A stretch of DNA of 38,432 nucleotides from CAZRUA01 sp964603125 (GCA_964603125.1 CAZRUA010000023.1:1-38432), one strand, 5' to 3'; positions 25,328 through 34,417 are shown, numbered from the stretch's first letter. Made by a program: numbers and translations. Notes: generated from the letters alone by a model not told the origin.

Positions 25328-26506
25328 TTAGTCTTTTAAAAGCTCTCGGCTTATCACTAGTTTTTGAATTTCACTAGTTCCTTCTCCAATCGTGCACAGT
25401 TTACTATCGCGATAATATTTTTCAGCAGGGAAATCTTTTGTATAGCCATAACCACCAAATATTTGAACAGCTTCTGTACTAACTTTTACAGATACTTCTG
25501 AAGCATAATACTTAGCAAATGCACCTTCTTTAGTCATTTTTTGACCACGATTTTTTAAATCAGCAGCTTTAAACGTCAATAATTCAGCAGCTTCAATTTC
25601 AGTAGCCATATCAGCTAATTTAAATCCAATTGCTTGGAACTGAGAAATTGCTTTACCAAATTGAGTACGCTCTTTACTGTATTTTAAAGCAGCTTCATAA
25701 GCTCCTTTTGCAATACCTAATGATAATGCAGCAATTGAAATACGGCCACCATCAAGTACTTTCATTGCTTGAATAAAACCATCTCCTTCTTTACCTAATA
25801 ATTGATCTTTGTGTACACGGCAGTTTTCGAAAATTAATTCAGCTGTTTCACTCGCACGCATTCCTAATTTATTCTCTTTTTTACCAGATTTAAATCCTGG
25901 AGTTCCTTTTTCAATAATAAAGGCACTCATTCCGTGGCTATCGCCTTTTTCGCCAGTACGCACAATAACAACCGCTACATTACCGCTAATAGCGTGTGTA
26001 ATAAAGTTTTTGCTTCCATTAATTACATAGTGGTCACCATCTTTTACGGCAACTGTATTCATTCCGCCTGCGTCAGAACCAGTTCCTGTTTCGGTTAAAC
26101 CCCAAGCACCAATCCACTCAGCAGTAGCAAGTTTTGGTAAGTACTTTTTCTTTTGTTCTTCGTTTCCAAAAGCCATAATATGACCAGTACATAAACTGTT
26201 ATGCGCAGCCATTGACAAAGCAATTGAACCACAAATTTTTCCTAACTCAGAAATAGCCGTAACATATTCTGTATAAGAAAAACCCGATCCACCATATTCA
26301 GCAGGAACTAAAACTCCCATTAAACCTAGCTCTCCTAGTTTTTTGAAAACTTCAACCGGAAATTCCTGACTTTCGTCCCATTCCATCATTTTTGGATAGA
26401 TATTATCTTTTCCAAATTTCTTAATCATATCAGCAATCATGATTTGATTTTCATTTAGTTGAAAGCTCATTCCAACTTGCTCGGCATTTAATATTGTACT
26501 AGACAT
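25328..26506 (-). CDS. Acyl-CoA dehydrogenase
   Basis: FAD-dependent dehydrogenase that makes 2-enoyl-CoA in fatty-acid or branched amino-acid breakdown. At 392 residues it has the usual length. Typical segments are LGLMGVLVPAEYGGSGFSY near 57, the flavin-binding LTETGTGSDAGG near 136, and IFGGYGYTKDFPAEKYYRD near 350. The catalytic Glu of the short/medium-chain type is E375 in IGEGTSEIQ. Chain-length preference cannot be read. The ATG at 26506 overlaps the end of apt by 19 nt; a second ATG at 26470 (MSFQLNENQ), where family homology begins, is an equally plausible start. Co-transcribed with apt. Confidence 0.95.
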   Translation of the reverse strand: MSSTILNAEQVGMSFQLNENQIMIADMIKKFGKDNIYPKMMEWDESQEFPVEVFKKLGELGLMGVLVPAEYGGSGFSYTEYVTAISELGKICGSIALSMAAHNSLCTGHIMAFGNEEQKKKYLPKLATAEWIGAWGLTETGTGSDAGGMNTVAVKDGDHYVINGSKNFITHAISGNVAVVIVRTGEKGDSHGMSAFIIEKGTPGFKSGKKENKLGMRASETAELIFENCRVHKDQLLGKEGDGFIQAMKVLDGGRISIAALSLGIAKGAYEAALKYSKERTQFGKAISQFQAIGFKLADMATEIEAAELLTFKAADLKNRGQKMTKEGAFAKYYASEVSVKVSTEAVQIFGGYGYTKDFPAEKYYRDSKLCTIGEGTSEIQKLVISRELLKD

Positions 26507-27015
26507 GTTATATTGTTTGAGTGTAATTTTAATTTTTCTTCTCCGTTTAAAAATGATAAGCCAACTACAAAGTTAAAGCCGCTTACATTAGCGCCTTGTA
26601 ATTTTACTAGTTGCGCTGCAGCAGCTGCTGTTCCTCCTGTAGCCAAAAGGTCGTCGTGTATTAACACATTCATGCCAGGCTTGAGTGCATCAACATGCAT
26701 TTCAATTTTTGATGTTCCGTATTCCAAAGCGTATTCCGTACTAATTGTTTTGTAAGGAAGTTTGCCTGCTTTACGCACCAATACAAATGGAATATTTAGT
26801 TTGTTAGCTAGTAGCATTCCAAATAAAAAACCACGACTTTCAATGCCAATTATTGCATCTGGTTTTGTGGTTAAGTTTTCAATAAAAGCATCAGTAATGT
26901 CATTACACAAACTTTGATTTGAAAAAATTGGTGTAATATCTTTAAACAATATGCCTGGTTTTGGGAAATCAGGTACATCGCGTATAAAAGCTTTTATTTT
27001 GTTTGAAATATCCAT
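26488..27015 (-). CDS. apt: Adenine phosphoribosyltransferase
   Basis: Salvages adenine to AMP with PRPP in the cytoplasm. The 175-residue protein has the standard length and opens with IRDVPDFPKPGILFKDITP. GIESRGFLFG lies at 57-66, and the PRPP-binding loop VLIHDDLLATGGTA at 117-130. An exact -7 box lies 10 nt upstream of the ATG. The 3' end overlaps the acyl-CoA dehydrogenase frame, so the two form an operon with no obvious metabolic link. Confidence 0.97.
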   Translation of the reverse strand: MDISNKIKAFIRDVPDFPKPGILFKDITPIFSNQSLCNDITDAFIENLTTKPDAIIGIESRGFLFGMLLANKLNIPFVLVRKAGKLPYKTISTEYALEYGTSKIEMHVDALKPGMNVLIHDDLLATGGTAAAAAQLVKLQGANVSGFNFVVGLSFLNGEEKLKLHSNNITCLVQY

Positions 27016-27025
27016 ATGATTCTTA

Positions 27026-27033
27026 CAAAAATA
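27026..27033 (-). promoter_or_regulatory. -7 box of apt
   Basis: TATTTTTG on the minus strand is an exact -7 box ending 10 nt before the apt ATG, so the leader is only a few nucleotides long. No TTG is at the normal -33 distance. Confidence 0.55.
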
Positions 27034-27101
27034 CAGTTTTTTTTAGTTTTAACTAATTTAATTTAATCCCTGATTTTTAATTATTTATGAGATATTTGCC
27101 T

Positions 27102-27329
27102 ATGCGTGAATTTGAATTAAAAACTGAATATATTGAGCTTTTAAAGCTTATTAAAGTAATGCGTTGGGGCAATACCGGAGGCGAAGGTAAAATGTTTGTT
27201 GATGAACAAATGATTAAAGTAAATGGGACAATTGAGCACAGATATAGAGCCAAATTACGCGAAAATGATGTGGTAGAGTTTCAGGATTTTAAAGTGAAGA
27301 TTGTTAAAGCATCTGCGTCTGAAAACTAA
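27102..27329 (+). CDS. Small S4-domain RNA-binding protein (YaaA/YbcJ-like)
   Basis: Protein of 75 residues made of a single S4 RNA-binding domain: FELKTEYIELLKLIKVM, then GEGKMFVDEQMIKVNG, then RAKLRENDVVEF. Close relatives are the small S4 proteins RlbA/YaaA and YbcJ, with a proposed role in ribosome or RNA binding. An ATG at 27087 is in frame, but family alignment favours the Met of MREFELKTEY at 27102. A degenerate -7 box (GATATTTG, 27091-27098) overlaps the earlier start region and supports the later one. It is divergent from apt and is followed directly by a terminator. Confidence 0.85.
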   Translation: MREFELKTEYIELLKLIKVMRWGNTGGEGKMFVDEQMIKVNGTIEHRYRAKLRENDVVEFQDFKVKIVKASASEN

Positions 27330-27356
27330 AAAGGCCATCAAATATGATGGCCTTTT
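27329..27356. terminator. Bidirectional terminator between the S4-domain gene and yidC
   Basis: A 12-bp perfect stem (27329-27340 with 27345-27356) and a 4-nt loop. It begins at the last base of the S4-domain stop codon and ends in T residues in both directions. The yidC stop is 20 nt further on. Confidence 0.9.
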
Positions 27357-27375
27357 CTAAGTTAATGTGTACTAA

Positions 27376-29301
27376 TTATTTCTTTTTACCCTTATCTAAT
27401 TGTTGAGCTCTTGTTCTTTGCATTTCTTCTAAACGAGCTGCAAAACCACCTTTTTTAACAGGTTTTTTCATGTTCGCATCAATCTGACCTCTTAATTTTT
27501 CGTCGCTTACGATAAAGCGCATTAAGTAAGTTTGACCAAATGTAATCATGTTTGCTAAGAAGTAATACCAGCTTAAACCTGCTGAATACGAGTTCATGAA
27601 ACTTAAGAATATAACAGGCATTAAGTACATCATGTATTTCATACCTGGCATTTGTGTATTATTCATAGGAGTCATACGTTGGTTCATCCATGTGTATAAA
27701 ATGGTTGAAACAAACATCATTAATGCGAACAAACTCACGTGATCACCATATCCCCAAATTTTAGTTCCAAAGTCATAAACCGAATCGTAGGTAGATAAGT
27801 CATGCGCCCACCAGAATGATTTTTGACGTAATTCAATAGATTCAGGGAAGAAGCTGAATAAGGCAATTAAAATTGGGAATTGAATTAACGCAGGAATACA
27901 GCCTGAGAATGGACTAACTCCGGCTTTTTTATAAAGAGCCATATTCTCTTGGTTTTTCTTCATTGCATCGTTTTCATACTTAGCATTGATGGCATCAAGT
28001 TCAGGTTTTAATAAACGCATTTTAGCACCTGAGATATACGTTTTGTATGCAATTGGGAATAATAAAGTTTTAATGATTAAGGTTAAAACCAAAATAATTA
28101 AACCAAAACTCCAAGTACTGTCCTTAAATGCATTAAATACAGGAATAACCATCCAAGTGTTTAATACACTAAATATACTCCAACCTACACTTACTAATTT
28201 TTCTAAACCTAAGTCGTATTGTTTTAAAGTGTTGTAGTGATTTGGTCCGAAATAAAATTTCATGTCAAAAGATTCCTTTGCATTATGCTTGTAAGGAATA
28301 CCTAAGCGCGAAGACATACTACAAACATTTTTATTTGAAGTTGGGTCGGTGTATTTAGTTAAGTTACTACCATCTTTTTGGAACTCGCTATTAGCAATTA
28401 ATGCGGATGTAAAAAATTGTTGACGGAAAGCAACCCATTTAATTGGAGCTTCAGCAATTGATTTGTCTTCGTTTGGAGAAAGACCTAAATTATCTGGCGA
28501 GTCAGTAGTAGATTTCCACCAGATAGTAGATTTCTCTCTTTCTTTACTAATGTGAGCTTCTTGACTTGGTAAAATCATTTTCCAAGCTAAATCAATTTGG
28601 TCGTTGTTTTTGCTGATAATATTATCTAAACCAACAAAGTTCACTTTGTAATCCAACATATAATCACCTGGCTTTAAGCTGTAAACGTACTCGATATAGC
28701 TTTCAGGTTTTGATGTTGCTAATTTTAATGTAATGCTATTTTTATCTGTCTTAGTGCTTGTGAAGTAAAGACTATCCGTATCAATTATTAAATTATTGTA
28801 GGCATTAAAAATTAAACTTTGTTTTAACGAATCAGTATTGAATAATTCTAAATCCTCTTTAACACCTGGTTTTGAATCGTGCTCAGCTCTTTTGTATTCT
28901 TTTAAAACTACTGATGAAACTTTTCCACCTTTAGAAGTAAAGTTCACTTTCATTTTATCATTTTCAATAGAAAATGTTTGATTGTTTGCTTTAGCTGAAA
29001 CCGCAAAATCTTTGTATTGATCATTAACTGCAAGATTCTTTAAAGAGTCAATTGCAGTAGGGCTAAGTGTACTATTTTTAATTGAAGAATCAACTGCTGC
29101 AAGCTTTGCTGTTTGTTTTTCTTTTTCAATTAATGCAGCTTTTTTTGCTTCTTCTTCCGCTTTTTTATTTACAAGAGCTATTGAATCAGCTGTTTTTTGA
29201 CGCTGTTTTAGTTCAGCCTCACTTGGTTTAGTCATATAAATCCATCCAAAAAATAATAGACCTATTAAACCTAAACCAATTAATGTATTCCTATCGAACA
29301 T
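27376..29301 (-). CDS. yidC: Membrane protein insertase YidC
   Basis: Inserts inner-membrane proteins, alone or with SecYEG. The 641-residue protein has the Gram-negative layout. The first helix is at 4-21 (NTLIGLGLIGLLFFGWIY). A Glu/Lys/Ala-rich linker and a large periplasmic beta domain follow (about 80-350). The conserved helices come next, with the Oxa1 hallmark in SFGLIILVLTLIIKTLLFPIAYKTY and a cytoplasmic loop ending GVSPFSGCIPALIQFPI. The tail is basic. The frame is open to a TTG at 29349, but that codon is the -33 element of the promoter, so the ATG at 29301 is the start. Confidence 0.97.
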   Translation of the reverse strand: MFDRNTLIGLGLIGLLFFGWIYMTKPSEAELKQRQKTADSIALVNKKAEEEAKKAALIEKEKQTAKLAAVDSSIKNSTLSPTAIDSLKNLAVNDQYKDFAVSAKANNQTFSIENDKMKVNFTSKGGKVSSVVLKEYKRAEHDSKPGVKEDLELFNTDSLKQSLIFNAYNNLIIDTDSLYFTSTKTDKNSITLKLATSKPESYIEYVYSLKPGDYMLDYKVNFVGLDNIISKNNDQIDLAWKMILPSQEAHISKEREKSTIWWKSTTDSPDNLGLSPNEDKSIAEAPIKWVAFRQQFFTSALIANSEFQKDGSNLTKYTDPTSNKNVCSMSSRLGIPYKHNAKESFDMKFYFGPNHYNTLKQYDLGLEKLVSVGWSIFSVLNTWMVIPVFNAFKDSTWSFGLIILVLTLIIKTLLFPIAYKTYISGAKMRLLKPELDAINAKYENDAMKKNQENMALYKKAGVSPFSGCIPALIQFPILIALFSFFPESIELRQKSFWWAHDLSTYDSVYDFGTKIWGYGDHVSLFALMMFVSTILYTWMNQRMTPMNNTQMPGMKYMMYLMPVIFLSFMNSYSAGLSWYYFLANMITFGQTYLMRFIVSDEKLRGQIDANMKKPVKKGGFAARLEEMQRTRAQQLDKGKKK

Positions 29302-29319
29302 GTTTTTAAAATTAGGCTG

Positions 29320-29349
29320 CAAAAATACTGTTTTTTTAGCCTCCAACAA
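29320..29349 (-). promoter_or_regulatory. yidC promoter
   Basis: On the minus strand TTG (29347-29349), a 19-nt spacer and TATTTTTG (29320-29327), both exact. The expected transcription start near 29314 gives a leader of about 13 nt. Confidence 0.8.
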
Positions 29350-29456
29350 CTTAATAGGTGTTAATTATTGACAATAAATGAGGTTTTGAACAAATGTTAA
29401 GACTTGATTTACAATGATATAAGGGAGGTGGCTTTTTTGAATTTGATTTGAGGGGG

Positions 29457-30140
29457 CTAAATTTTAAAGGCAACAGTCATTTCTCTTTTGCCAGGAGGTC
29501 CTTGTAAAGCTTTTACATTAAATCCAACTTCTTTTAAATTTCTTTTCATCTGCCCTTGCGCACAGTAAGTAACTAGTATCCCATTATCTAAAAGCAGGTT
29601 GTATATTTTTTCAAACGTATCTTTCGTCCAAAGTTCAGCCTGATGATTGGGAGCAAAGGCATCATAATAAATTAAATTGAATTTTTCAGAAGGCTTAAAT
29701 TCAACTATATTACTGTGATGTTTTAATAATTGAAAATTGTGTTGAATTAAATTAGGTTTGTTCCATTCGCATGAATGGATAAGTTTAAATTGATTTGCGT
29801 AATCTGACTTATGAAGATTGAAATAATTAAGTTGATTGATGATTGATTCGGATAAGGGATGTAATTCCACTCCGTGATATTCGATGTTTTTATTTTGCTT
29901 GAAGTTTTCTATTAATGTTAAAAAGCAATTTAAGCCAGTTCCAAATCCGACTTCTAGAATTTTAATTGTATTTTGTTGTTGATGTTTTTCTAAAAATAGT
30001 TTAATACCATTATTAATGAAAACATGTTCGCTTTCTTGAACAGCCCCGTAAGCTGAATGATAACTGGCATTGTAGCGATTACTAAATACACTACTTGAGT
30101 TATCTTTTGTTGAAATAATAGAAAATAAATTAGTATCCAT
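29457..30140 (-). CDS. mnmD: tRNA 5-methylaminomethyl-2-thiouridine methyltransferase, MnmD type
   Basis: SAM-dependent methyltransferase of 227 residues that carries out the last step of mnm5s2U34 formation in tRNA. It is the stand-alone MnmD form, without the FAD-oxidase MnmC1 half found fused in E. coli MnmC. Motifs: SVFSNRYNASYHSAYGAVQESEHVF, the family start (17-41); ILEVGFGTGLNCFL, the SAM site (about 61-74); and YYDAFAPNHQAELW, followed by the QGPPGKREM end. The unfused form is common in Bacteroidota. It stands alone in the minus-strand run, with no clear promoter box. Confidence 0.92.
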   Translation of the reverse strand: MDTNLFSIISTKDNSSSVFSNRYNASYHSAYGAVQESEHVFINNGIKLFLEKHQQQNTIKILEVGFGTGLNCFLTLIENFKQNKNIEYHGVELHPLSESIINQLNYFNLHKSDYANQFKLIHSCEWNKPNLIQHNFQLLKHHSNIVEFKPSEKFNLIYYDAFAPNHQAELWTKDTFEKIYNLLLDNGILVTYCAQGQMKRNLKEVGFNVKALQGPPGKREMTVAFKI

Positions 30141-30215
30141 TATTAATCTTTTGGAAGAATAGTGGTGTAAAATTAAAATATCTGAAGTGAATAAAAAAAA
30201 GTTTTTCCGTGAAAT

Positions 30216-31508
30216 TTATTGCCAAAAATCGTCACCCAAATCAAAACGAACATTGATAATGTTGTTATAAATCGAACCGAATGTGTATCTCACATTAAAT
30301 CCATAATTATAATTATAATCTGTTTGAAGATTTTTTTGTTGAAGCAAAATTTCTTCAGGTGTAGCACCATTAGCACTAATAAAGAATTGATCTTTTACAA
30401 TGCTTAATCCGGCCCATAGTCCCACTTGTAAGCCTTTAGCTGGATTGAAATTAATAGATGGATACAATGATAAATTATAGTTTTTTGGATGATTTAAATA
30501 ATGCCAACCGCCAGCAGAAACATCAATGCTTCCCCATTTTTCTTGCTGAGAATACTTAAATACAAATGATTGAATAGCATACCATGCATTTGTTTTTAAA
30601 TAAATGGTTCTTTCAATATAATCTTGATATCGGCCACCAATTCGGTAAACAAATCGCATTTGACGGCGAGAAGCTTGATCATAAGGAAAAACATTGTATT
30701 CTATACCAGGCATATAAGTAGTACTTCTAATTAGATTTTCGGGAGTTGACTTGCGTGTTAAAGCAAAGTGGCCAACAGCAAAATGTTTTCCCAAAGAAAA
30801 AGCTAGTAAATGGTAAACACCTGAATTACTTTGATAAGCTTTAATTGTGGTTGCACTATCAACTTCAAAAACTTGTCGTTGCCCAAAAAACCAACCACCT
30901 GTTTCTGTTTTTATTTTGTCGGTAGTTTTATTAATTGAAAAGTCAGCATTCCCGCCCATGTTGGAGGAGTAGGAGTTACCATTAGCAAAACCATTAAAGC
31001 CAACTTTAAACGACCAAAAATTCCACTTGTCTTTTATTTTACCGGCATCAAGATTATTCTCTTCTGTTTTTACGTCAAATTCTATTTTATCAATTAATGG
31101 AGTTTTAACTAAAAAAGGAAGTATACCTCGTTTTAAAACCTTCAATATTCCGGCCCTTTGTTCTGCAGTTGCCGCATTTGGCGGAAAAGTCACACTTAAT
31201 GTATCGTGGATACCTTCAAATTTTTTTTCGCCTGTAAAAAATAGTTTATATATATTTCCTCCGCTGCCTGATTGATTGATGGTAACCATAACATATATAT
31301 CAGCTAATCTTCGGTCTCTAACAAAATTTACATAAGCTAAATTTTGACGATAATATTGTTGAAAGCAGGGTTCGCAATCAAAGTAAAGATTTGGGGCATC
31401 TTTTCTAACAATGTTTGTATCCAAGGATAAACTATCGGCTGTTTGAGCAAAAAACGAAAGTTTTACAAATAGTAAAAGAAATAGTAGAATGATTTTGGTT
31501 TTGCTCAT
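30216..31508 (-). CDS. Predicted outer-membrane beta-barrel protein of unknown role
   Basis: Protein of 430 residues. The signal peptide is residues 1-21 (MSKTKIILLFLLLFVKLSFFA). A soluble domain with a CxxC-like pair (FDCEPC) and FVRDRRLADIYVMVT follows (about 40-170). About 250 residues of alternating aromatic/polar strands come next and fit a beta barrel, ending with a short strand and WQ. I do not recognise a named family; the VRDRRxAD segment recurs in uncharacterised Bacteroidota barrel proteins. Its exact promoter has the -7 box 4 nt before the ATG, so the message is likely leaderless. No downstream Met exists before the signal peptide ends, so the start is firm. Confidence 0.75.
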   Translation of the reverse strand: MSKTKIILLFLLLFVKLSFFAQTADSLSLDTNIVRKDAPNLYFDCEPCFQQYYRQNLAYVNFVRDRRLADIYVMVTINQSGSGGNIYKLFFTGEKKFEGIHDTLSVTFPPNAATAEQRAGILKVLKRGILPFLVKTPLIDKIEFDVKTEENNLDAGKIKDKWNFWSFKVGFNGFANGNSYSSNMGGNADFSINKTTDKIKTETGGWFFGQRQVFEVDSATTIKAYQSNSGVYHLLAFSLGKHFAVGHFALTRKSTPENLIRSTTYMPGIEYNVFPYDQASRRQMRFVYRIGGRYQDYIERTIYLKTNAWYAIQSFVFKYSQQEKWGSIDVSAGGWHYLNHPKNYNLSLYPSINFNPAKGLQVGLWAGLSIVKDQFFISANGATPEEILLQQKNLQTDYNYNYGFNVRYTFGSIYNNIINVRFDLGDDFWQ

Positions 31509-31512
31509 ACAA

Positions 31513-31545
31513 CAAATATAATGAACTTGTTTTAATGAGTTACAA
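31513..31545 (-). promoter_or_regulatory. Promoter of the outer-membrane barrel gene
   Basis: On the minus strand TTG (31543-31545), a 22-nt spacer and TATATTTG (31513-31520), exact. The box ends 4 nt before the ATG at 31508, the same spacing as at two other genes in this window. Confidence 0.7.
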
Positions 31546-31611
31546 GTAAATTGTTAAAATTGTTTAAGTAAGGAAAAATCTTATAGGGCTCAATTATTTC
31601 ATTTGAAAACA

Positions 31612-32613
31612 TTAACGATCTTCTTGAAGCTTAAATTCAATTGATACATGAGGAGTAATGAAATCAATAATTTGAGGGTTTAACTCAGGGCTGTATGTTT
31701 CCATTGGGCAGTGTCCTGCTCCTTTTGCAAAAACAATTTTAACACCTGCGTGTGTTTTCAAAAAGTCGTCAGCGGTTTTTTTAGGAATCCACTTGTCTTC
31801 CGTGCCCCAAACAATCATTTTAGGAATGTTTTTTAAAGTGCTTTCATTTACAGAAATTGTTTTTTTTGTGCTTGCAAATTGAACAATAGCACTACCACTA
31901 TTTGAGTAACTTAATGGTAGTTTGTAACCGTTAACGGCATTGCTATCTGCTTTTTCTCCGTAGGCATCCGTTAAAATTTCCGCAAACGATTTTGAATCAT
32001 TTGTTTTTTTATTTACAAGAACATTTGACCAACGCTTAATAGGTGGGTATTTTAAAATAAATTGCACAAATGAAGAATTGTTTGGTTCTAAATTATAAAC
32101 TCCGTCAATAAAAATTAAACGATCAACTTTATTTGGGTAAGTACTCGCAAAATTTGCAATACTCAATGCTCCCATCGAATGGCCCATTAATACCCATTTT
32201 TTTGTAGCTAAATTTAACTTTGTGTCGATTAGTTTTTTTATAATTTGTACTTGAAATGTATCACTATAATTTGTTACATCGTCTTTGGAGCTAAAGCCAA
32301 ATCCTGGCAAATCAATAGCAACAACAGCACATTTGTTTTGAATTAATGCATCGATATTATTTCTAAAAGAGAAAGTTGAACCCGCAAATCCGTGTATCAT
32401 TAAAACATAATGCTTTACACTGTCGGGAACCCAAGTACGATAATGAATTGTTGTTTTATCTTGGGTGAAAAATTCGCTATTACTAAAAGGTTTGGTTTTA
32501 AAATCATTTTCTTTTTCACTTACACTTAATAAATAGGGTAAAATACTCATCACCACAAAGCCAATGAGCAGTGTGTATCCTAGTATTTTAAGTATTTTTT
32601 TAAGCCATTTCAA
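31612..32613 (-). CDS. Membrane-anchored alpha/beta hydrolase
   Basis: Protein of 333 residues with an N-terminal membrane helix (about 7-30) that places the hydrolase domain in the periplasm or at the membrane. The fold is clear: oxyanion region MIHGFAGSTFS (72-82), nucleophile S146 in MGHSMGALS, acid Asp in VWGTEDKWIP, and catalytic His in GAGHCPMETYSP. The substrate is unknown; an ester or lipid is likely. It starts with ATG 6 nt after the vanZ-like gene and belongs to the gcvH-vanZ operon. Confidence 0.9.
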   Translation of the reverse strand: MKWLKKILKILGYTLLIGFVVMSILPYLLSVSEKENDFKTKPFSNSEFFTQDKTTIHYRTWVPDSVKHYVLMIHGFAGSTFSFRNNIDALIQNKCAVVAIDLPGFGFSSKDDVTNYSDTFQVQIIKKLIDTKLNLATKKWVLMGHSMGALSIANFASTYPNKVDRLIFIDGVYNLEPNNSSFVQFILKYPPIKRWSNVLVNKKTNDSKSFAEILTDAYGEKADSNAVNGYKLPLSYSNSGSAIVQFASTKKTISVNESTLKNIPKMIVWGTEDKWIPKKTADDFLKTHAGVKIVFAKGAGHCPMETYSPELNPQIIDFITPHVSIEFKLQEDR

Positions 32614-32619
32614 TCGTAA

Positions 32620-33018
32620 CTATTTAAAGAAAAATGAAGTGAGTTTAATTTTTGAAATTTTTGTGTAAAAAATAAACGCCATAATCGCTCCAAAACTATT
32701 CGCAATAAAGTCGTTCCAATCGCCACTTCTATCTAAAAATAAAGTTGATTGCATTATTTCCAATGCACCACCATATAAAACGCAAAACATTAGAGAAATT
32801 GTTTTTCCTTTGTTTAGTAAATAGGTGTTATAATTTTGAGTTACAAATCCTCTTGTTAAAAGTATTTGAAGTATAAAGAATATGCTAGCATGCACAAATT
32901 TATCGAAGGAGAGCAACTCGAGCCACGAAATTTTCGGTATCGATTTCCCAGGAAAACTGCATAGAAGCAAAATAACTAAAGCCCACAAAATTGCAGGCAT
33001 TAATTTTTTTATAAACAT
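32620..33018 (-). CDS. VanZ-family membrane protein
   Basis: Protein of 132 residues with four hydrophobic segments and the VanZ signature DRSGDWNDFIANSFGA near the third. Family function is unclear: the founding member gives low-level teicoplanin resistance. In Bacteroidota it is often found next to gcvH, as here. The frame is open to a TTG at 33042 that overlaps gcvH; the ATG at 33018, 13 nt after the gcvH stop, is preferred. Confidence 0.87.
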   Translation of the reverse strand: MFIKKLMPAILWALVILLLCSFPGKSIPKISWLELLSFDKFVHASIFFILQILLTRGFVTQNYNTYLLNKGKTISLMFCVLYGGALEIMQSTLFLDRSGDWNDFIANSFGAIMAFIFYTKISKIKLTSFFFK

Positions 33019-33031
33019 GTTTAGTTTTTTA

Positions 33032-33412
33032 TTAAGCTCCAACTAAAGCTTTGTAATCAGCAACAGATAATAAAGAATCTAAATCAGCAATGTTGTTGAT
33101 TGTAGCTTTTACCATCCAACCTTCCCCATAAGGATCAGAGTTTACTAATTCTGGATTAGCATCAATTGCTTTATTTACTTCGGTAATTGTACCTGTAATT
33201 GGCATAAACAAATCGCTAACTGTTTTTACAGCTTCAACTGTACCAAATACTGCTTCAGCATCAACTGATTCGTTTAATGTAGTAATATCAACATATACAA
33301 TATCACCTAGTTCTTTTTGTGCAAAATCAGTAATGCCAATTGTAGCAACATTACCTTCAATTTTTACCCACTCGTGATCTTTGGTGTACTTTAAGTTTTC
33401 TGGAAAATTCAT
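33032..33412 (-). CDS. gcvH: Glycine cleavage system H protein
   Basis: Lipoyl-carrying shuttle protein of the glycine cleavage system. The 126-residue protein has normal length, starts MNFPENLKYTKDHEWVKIEG, and carries the lipoylated Lys at K63 in GTVEAVKTVSD. Other gcv genes are not in the window. It heads an operon with vanZ and the alpha/beta hydrolase and has a consensus promoter 17 nt upstream of the ATG. Confidence 0.97.
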   Translation of the reverse strand: MNFPENLKYTKDHEWVKIEGNVATIGITDFAQKELGDIVYVDITTLNESVDAEAVFGTVEAVKTVSDLFMPITGTITEVNKAIDANPELVNSDPYGEGWMVKATINNIADLDSLLSVADYKALVGA

Positions 33413-33429
33413 TTTGTATAATTTTTATG

Positions 33430-33458
33430 CAAATATATGTTTTTTTGATACTTAGCAA
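33430..33458 (-). promoter_or_regulatory. gcvH operon promoter
   Basis: On the minus strand TTG (33456-33458), an 18-nt spacer and TATATTTG (33430-33437), an exact consensus match, with 17 nt between the -7 box and the ATG. Confidence 0.82.
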
Positions 33459-33532
33459 GACCTGATGGTCTAAAAGATGGTTTTGTTTTTAAACAGAAAG
33501 AAGGAGTTATTAACTAGTGGGCTTTTGGCTTA

Positions 33533-34402
33533 TTAGATGATTTTGTAGTTTTGGTATTCACCTACTTTCCAACCTGTTTTTTCTTCAATAAAAAGAAGTA
33601 GTTTGTTTTTTAAGCTTAGTTTTATTTGCGACTGGTCAAAATTAAAACTCCAGTTGTATCTTTTTAATCGCTCCTGCATTACCTTAGGGTGGTCGCCTTT
33701 GAATTCTTTAAGCGAGTCAATTTGAGAGTAATCAAACTCCTCAACCTTCGCTACATTTTTATCCATCCAATTATCATCATGCCACATTTTGTGAAAACTT
33801 TCTTGTTTCGCTTGTTGTAATTTGGGTGGTTTTACCCAGCCGTAATGATAGACAAATGCGTCAATTTGTTTCACTTTTAATTTTTCGTTGTTCTTTCTGA
33901 AACCTTGCGCATCTTTATAGGAACGTATTTGTTTGTTATTTCTAATGACACGAATTTCTTTTCTGTACCATTTGCGCGAATTACCTAAGTAATTGTAGTT
34001 TCCATAAAAATGTGAATAGTTAAATAATAAACCTTCTACATTATTATCAGATGCATATTTTTCAGCAGCAGCTTTAATTACAGGTAAATATTTTTCGTGT
34101 ATTACTTCGTCACCTTGAATATAAAATGCCCAAGTGTGATGAGCCGCTAAAGCATCAAATGCTTTGTTGGTTTCATCCGCTAAAACTTTTCCACCCACAC
34201 GCAGAGTGTCGTCCCAAACAGTTTCAATAATTTTTATTTTCGGACTGTTGATGTTTTTAATCAGTTGTAAGGTTTCATCATCACTATTCCCTACCGCAAC
34301 TATAAATTCGTCGCATATTGGAAGTATAGATGTGATAGCTTCTACAATTGGATAATCGTATTTTAATGCGTTTCTAACAATTGTAAAGCCAGCAATGCTC
34401 AT
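33533..34402 (-). CDS. Glycosyltransferase, GT-A type (family 2-like)
   Basis: Protein of 289 residues without a signal peptide or clear membrane helix. It opens with a GT-A nucleotide-sugar fold: GFTIVRNALKYDYPIVEAI, then CDEFIVAVGNSDDETL, and AFYIQGDEVIHEKYL, where QGDE takes the place of the DxD metal motif. The C-terminal half has many Trp, Tyr and Lys (WYRKEIRVIRNNKQIRSY, VYHYGWVKPPK), fitting acceptor binding. The donor and acceptor sugars are unknown. It is preceded by a 47-nt double inverted repeat. It lies downstream of purB, but no functional link is obvious. Confidence 0.82.
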   Translation of the reverse strand: MSIAGFTIVRNALKYDYPIVEAITSILPICDEFIVAVGNSDDETLQLIKNINSPKIKIIETVWDDTLRVGGKVLADETNKAFDALAAHHTWAFYIQGDEVIHEKYLPVIKAAAEKYASDNNVEGLLFNYSHFYGNYNYLGNSRKWYRKEIRVIRNNKQIRSYKDAQGFRKNNEKLKVKQIDAFVYHYGWVKPPKLQQAKQESFHKMWHDDNWMDKNVAKVEEFDYSQIDSLKEFKGDHPKVMQERLKRYNWSFNFDQSQIKLSLKNKLLLFIEEKTGWKVGEYQNYKII

Positions 34403-34417
34403 GGTATAGATTTATGC

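Noticed and set aside
29302..29349. TTG start that would add 16 residues to YidC
   Set aside because: The TTG is the -33 element of the yidC promoter, and the helix-forming N-terminus begins at the ATG at 29301.
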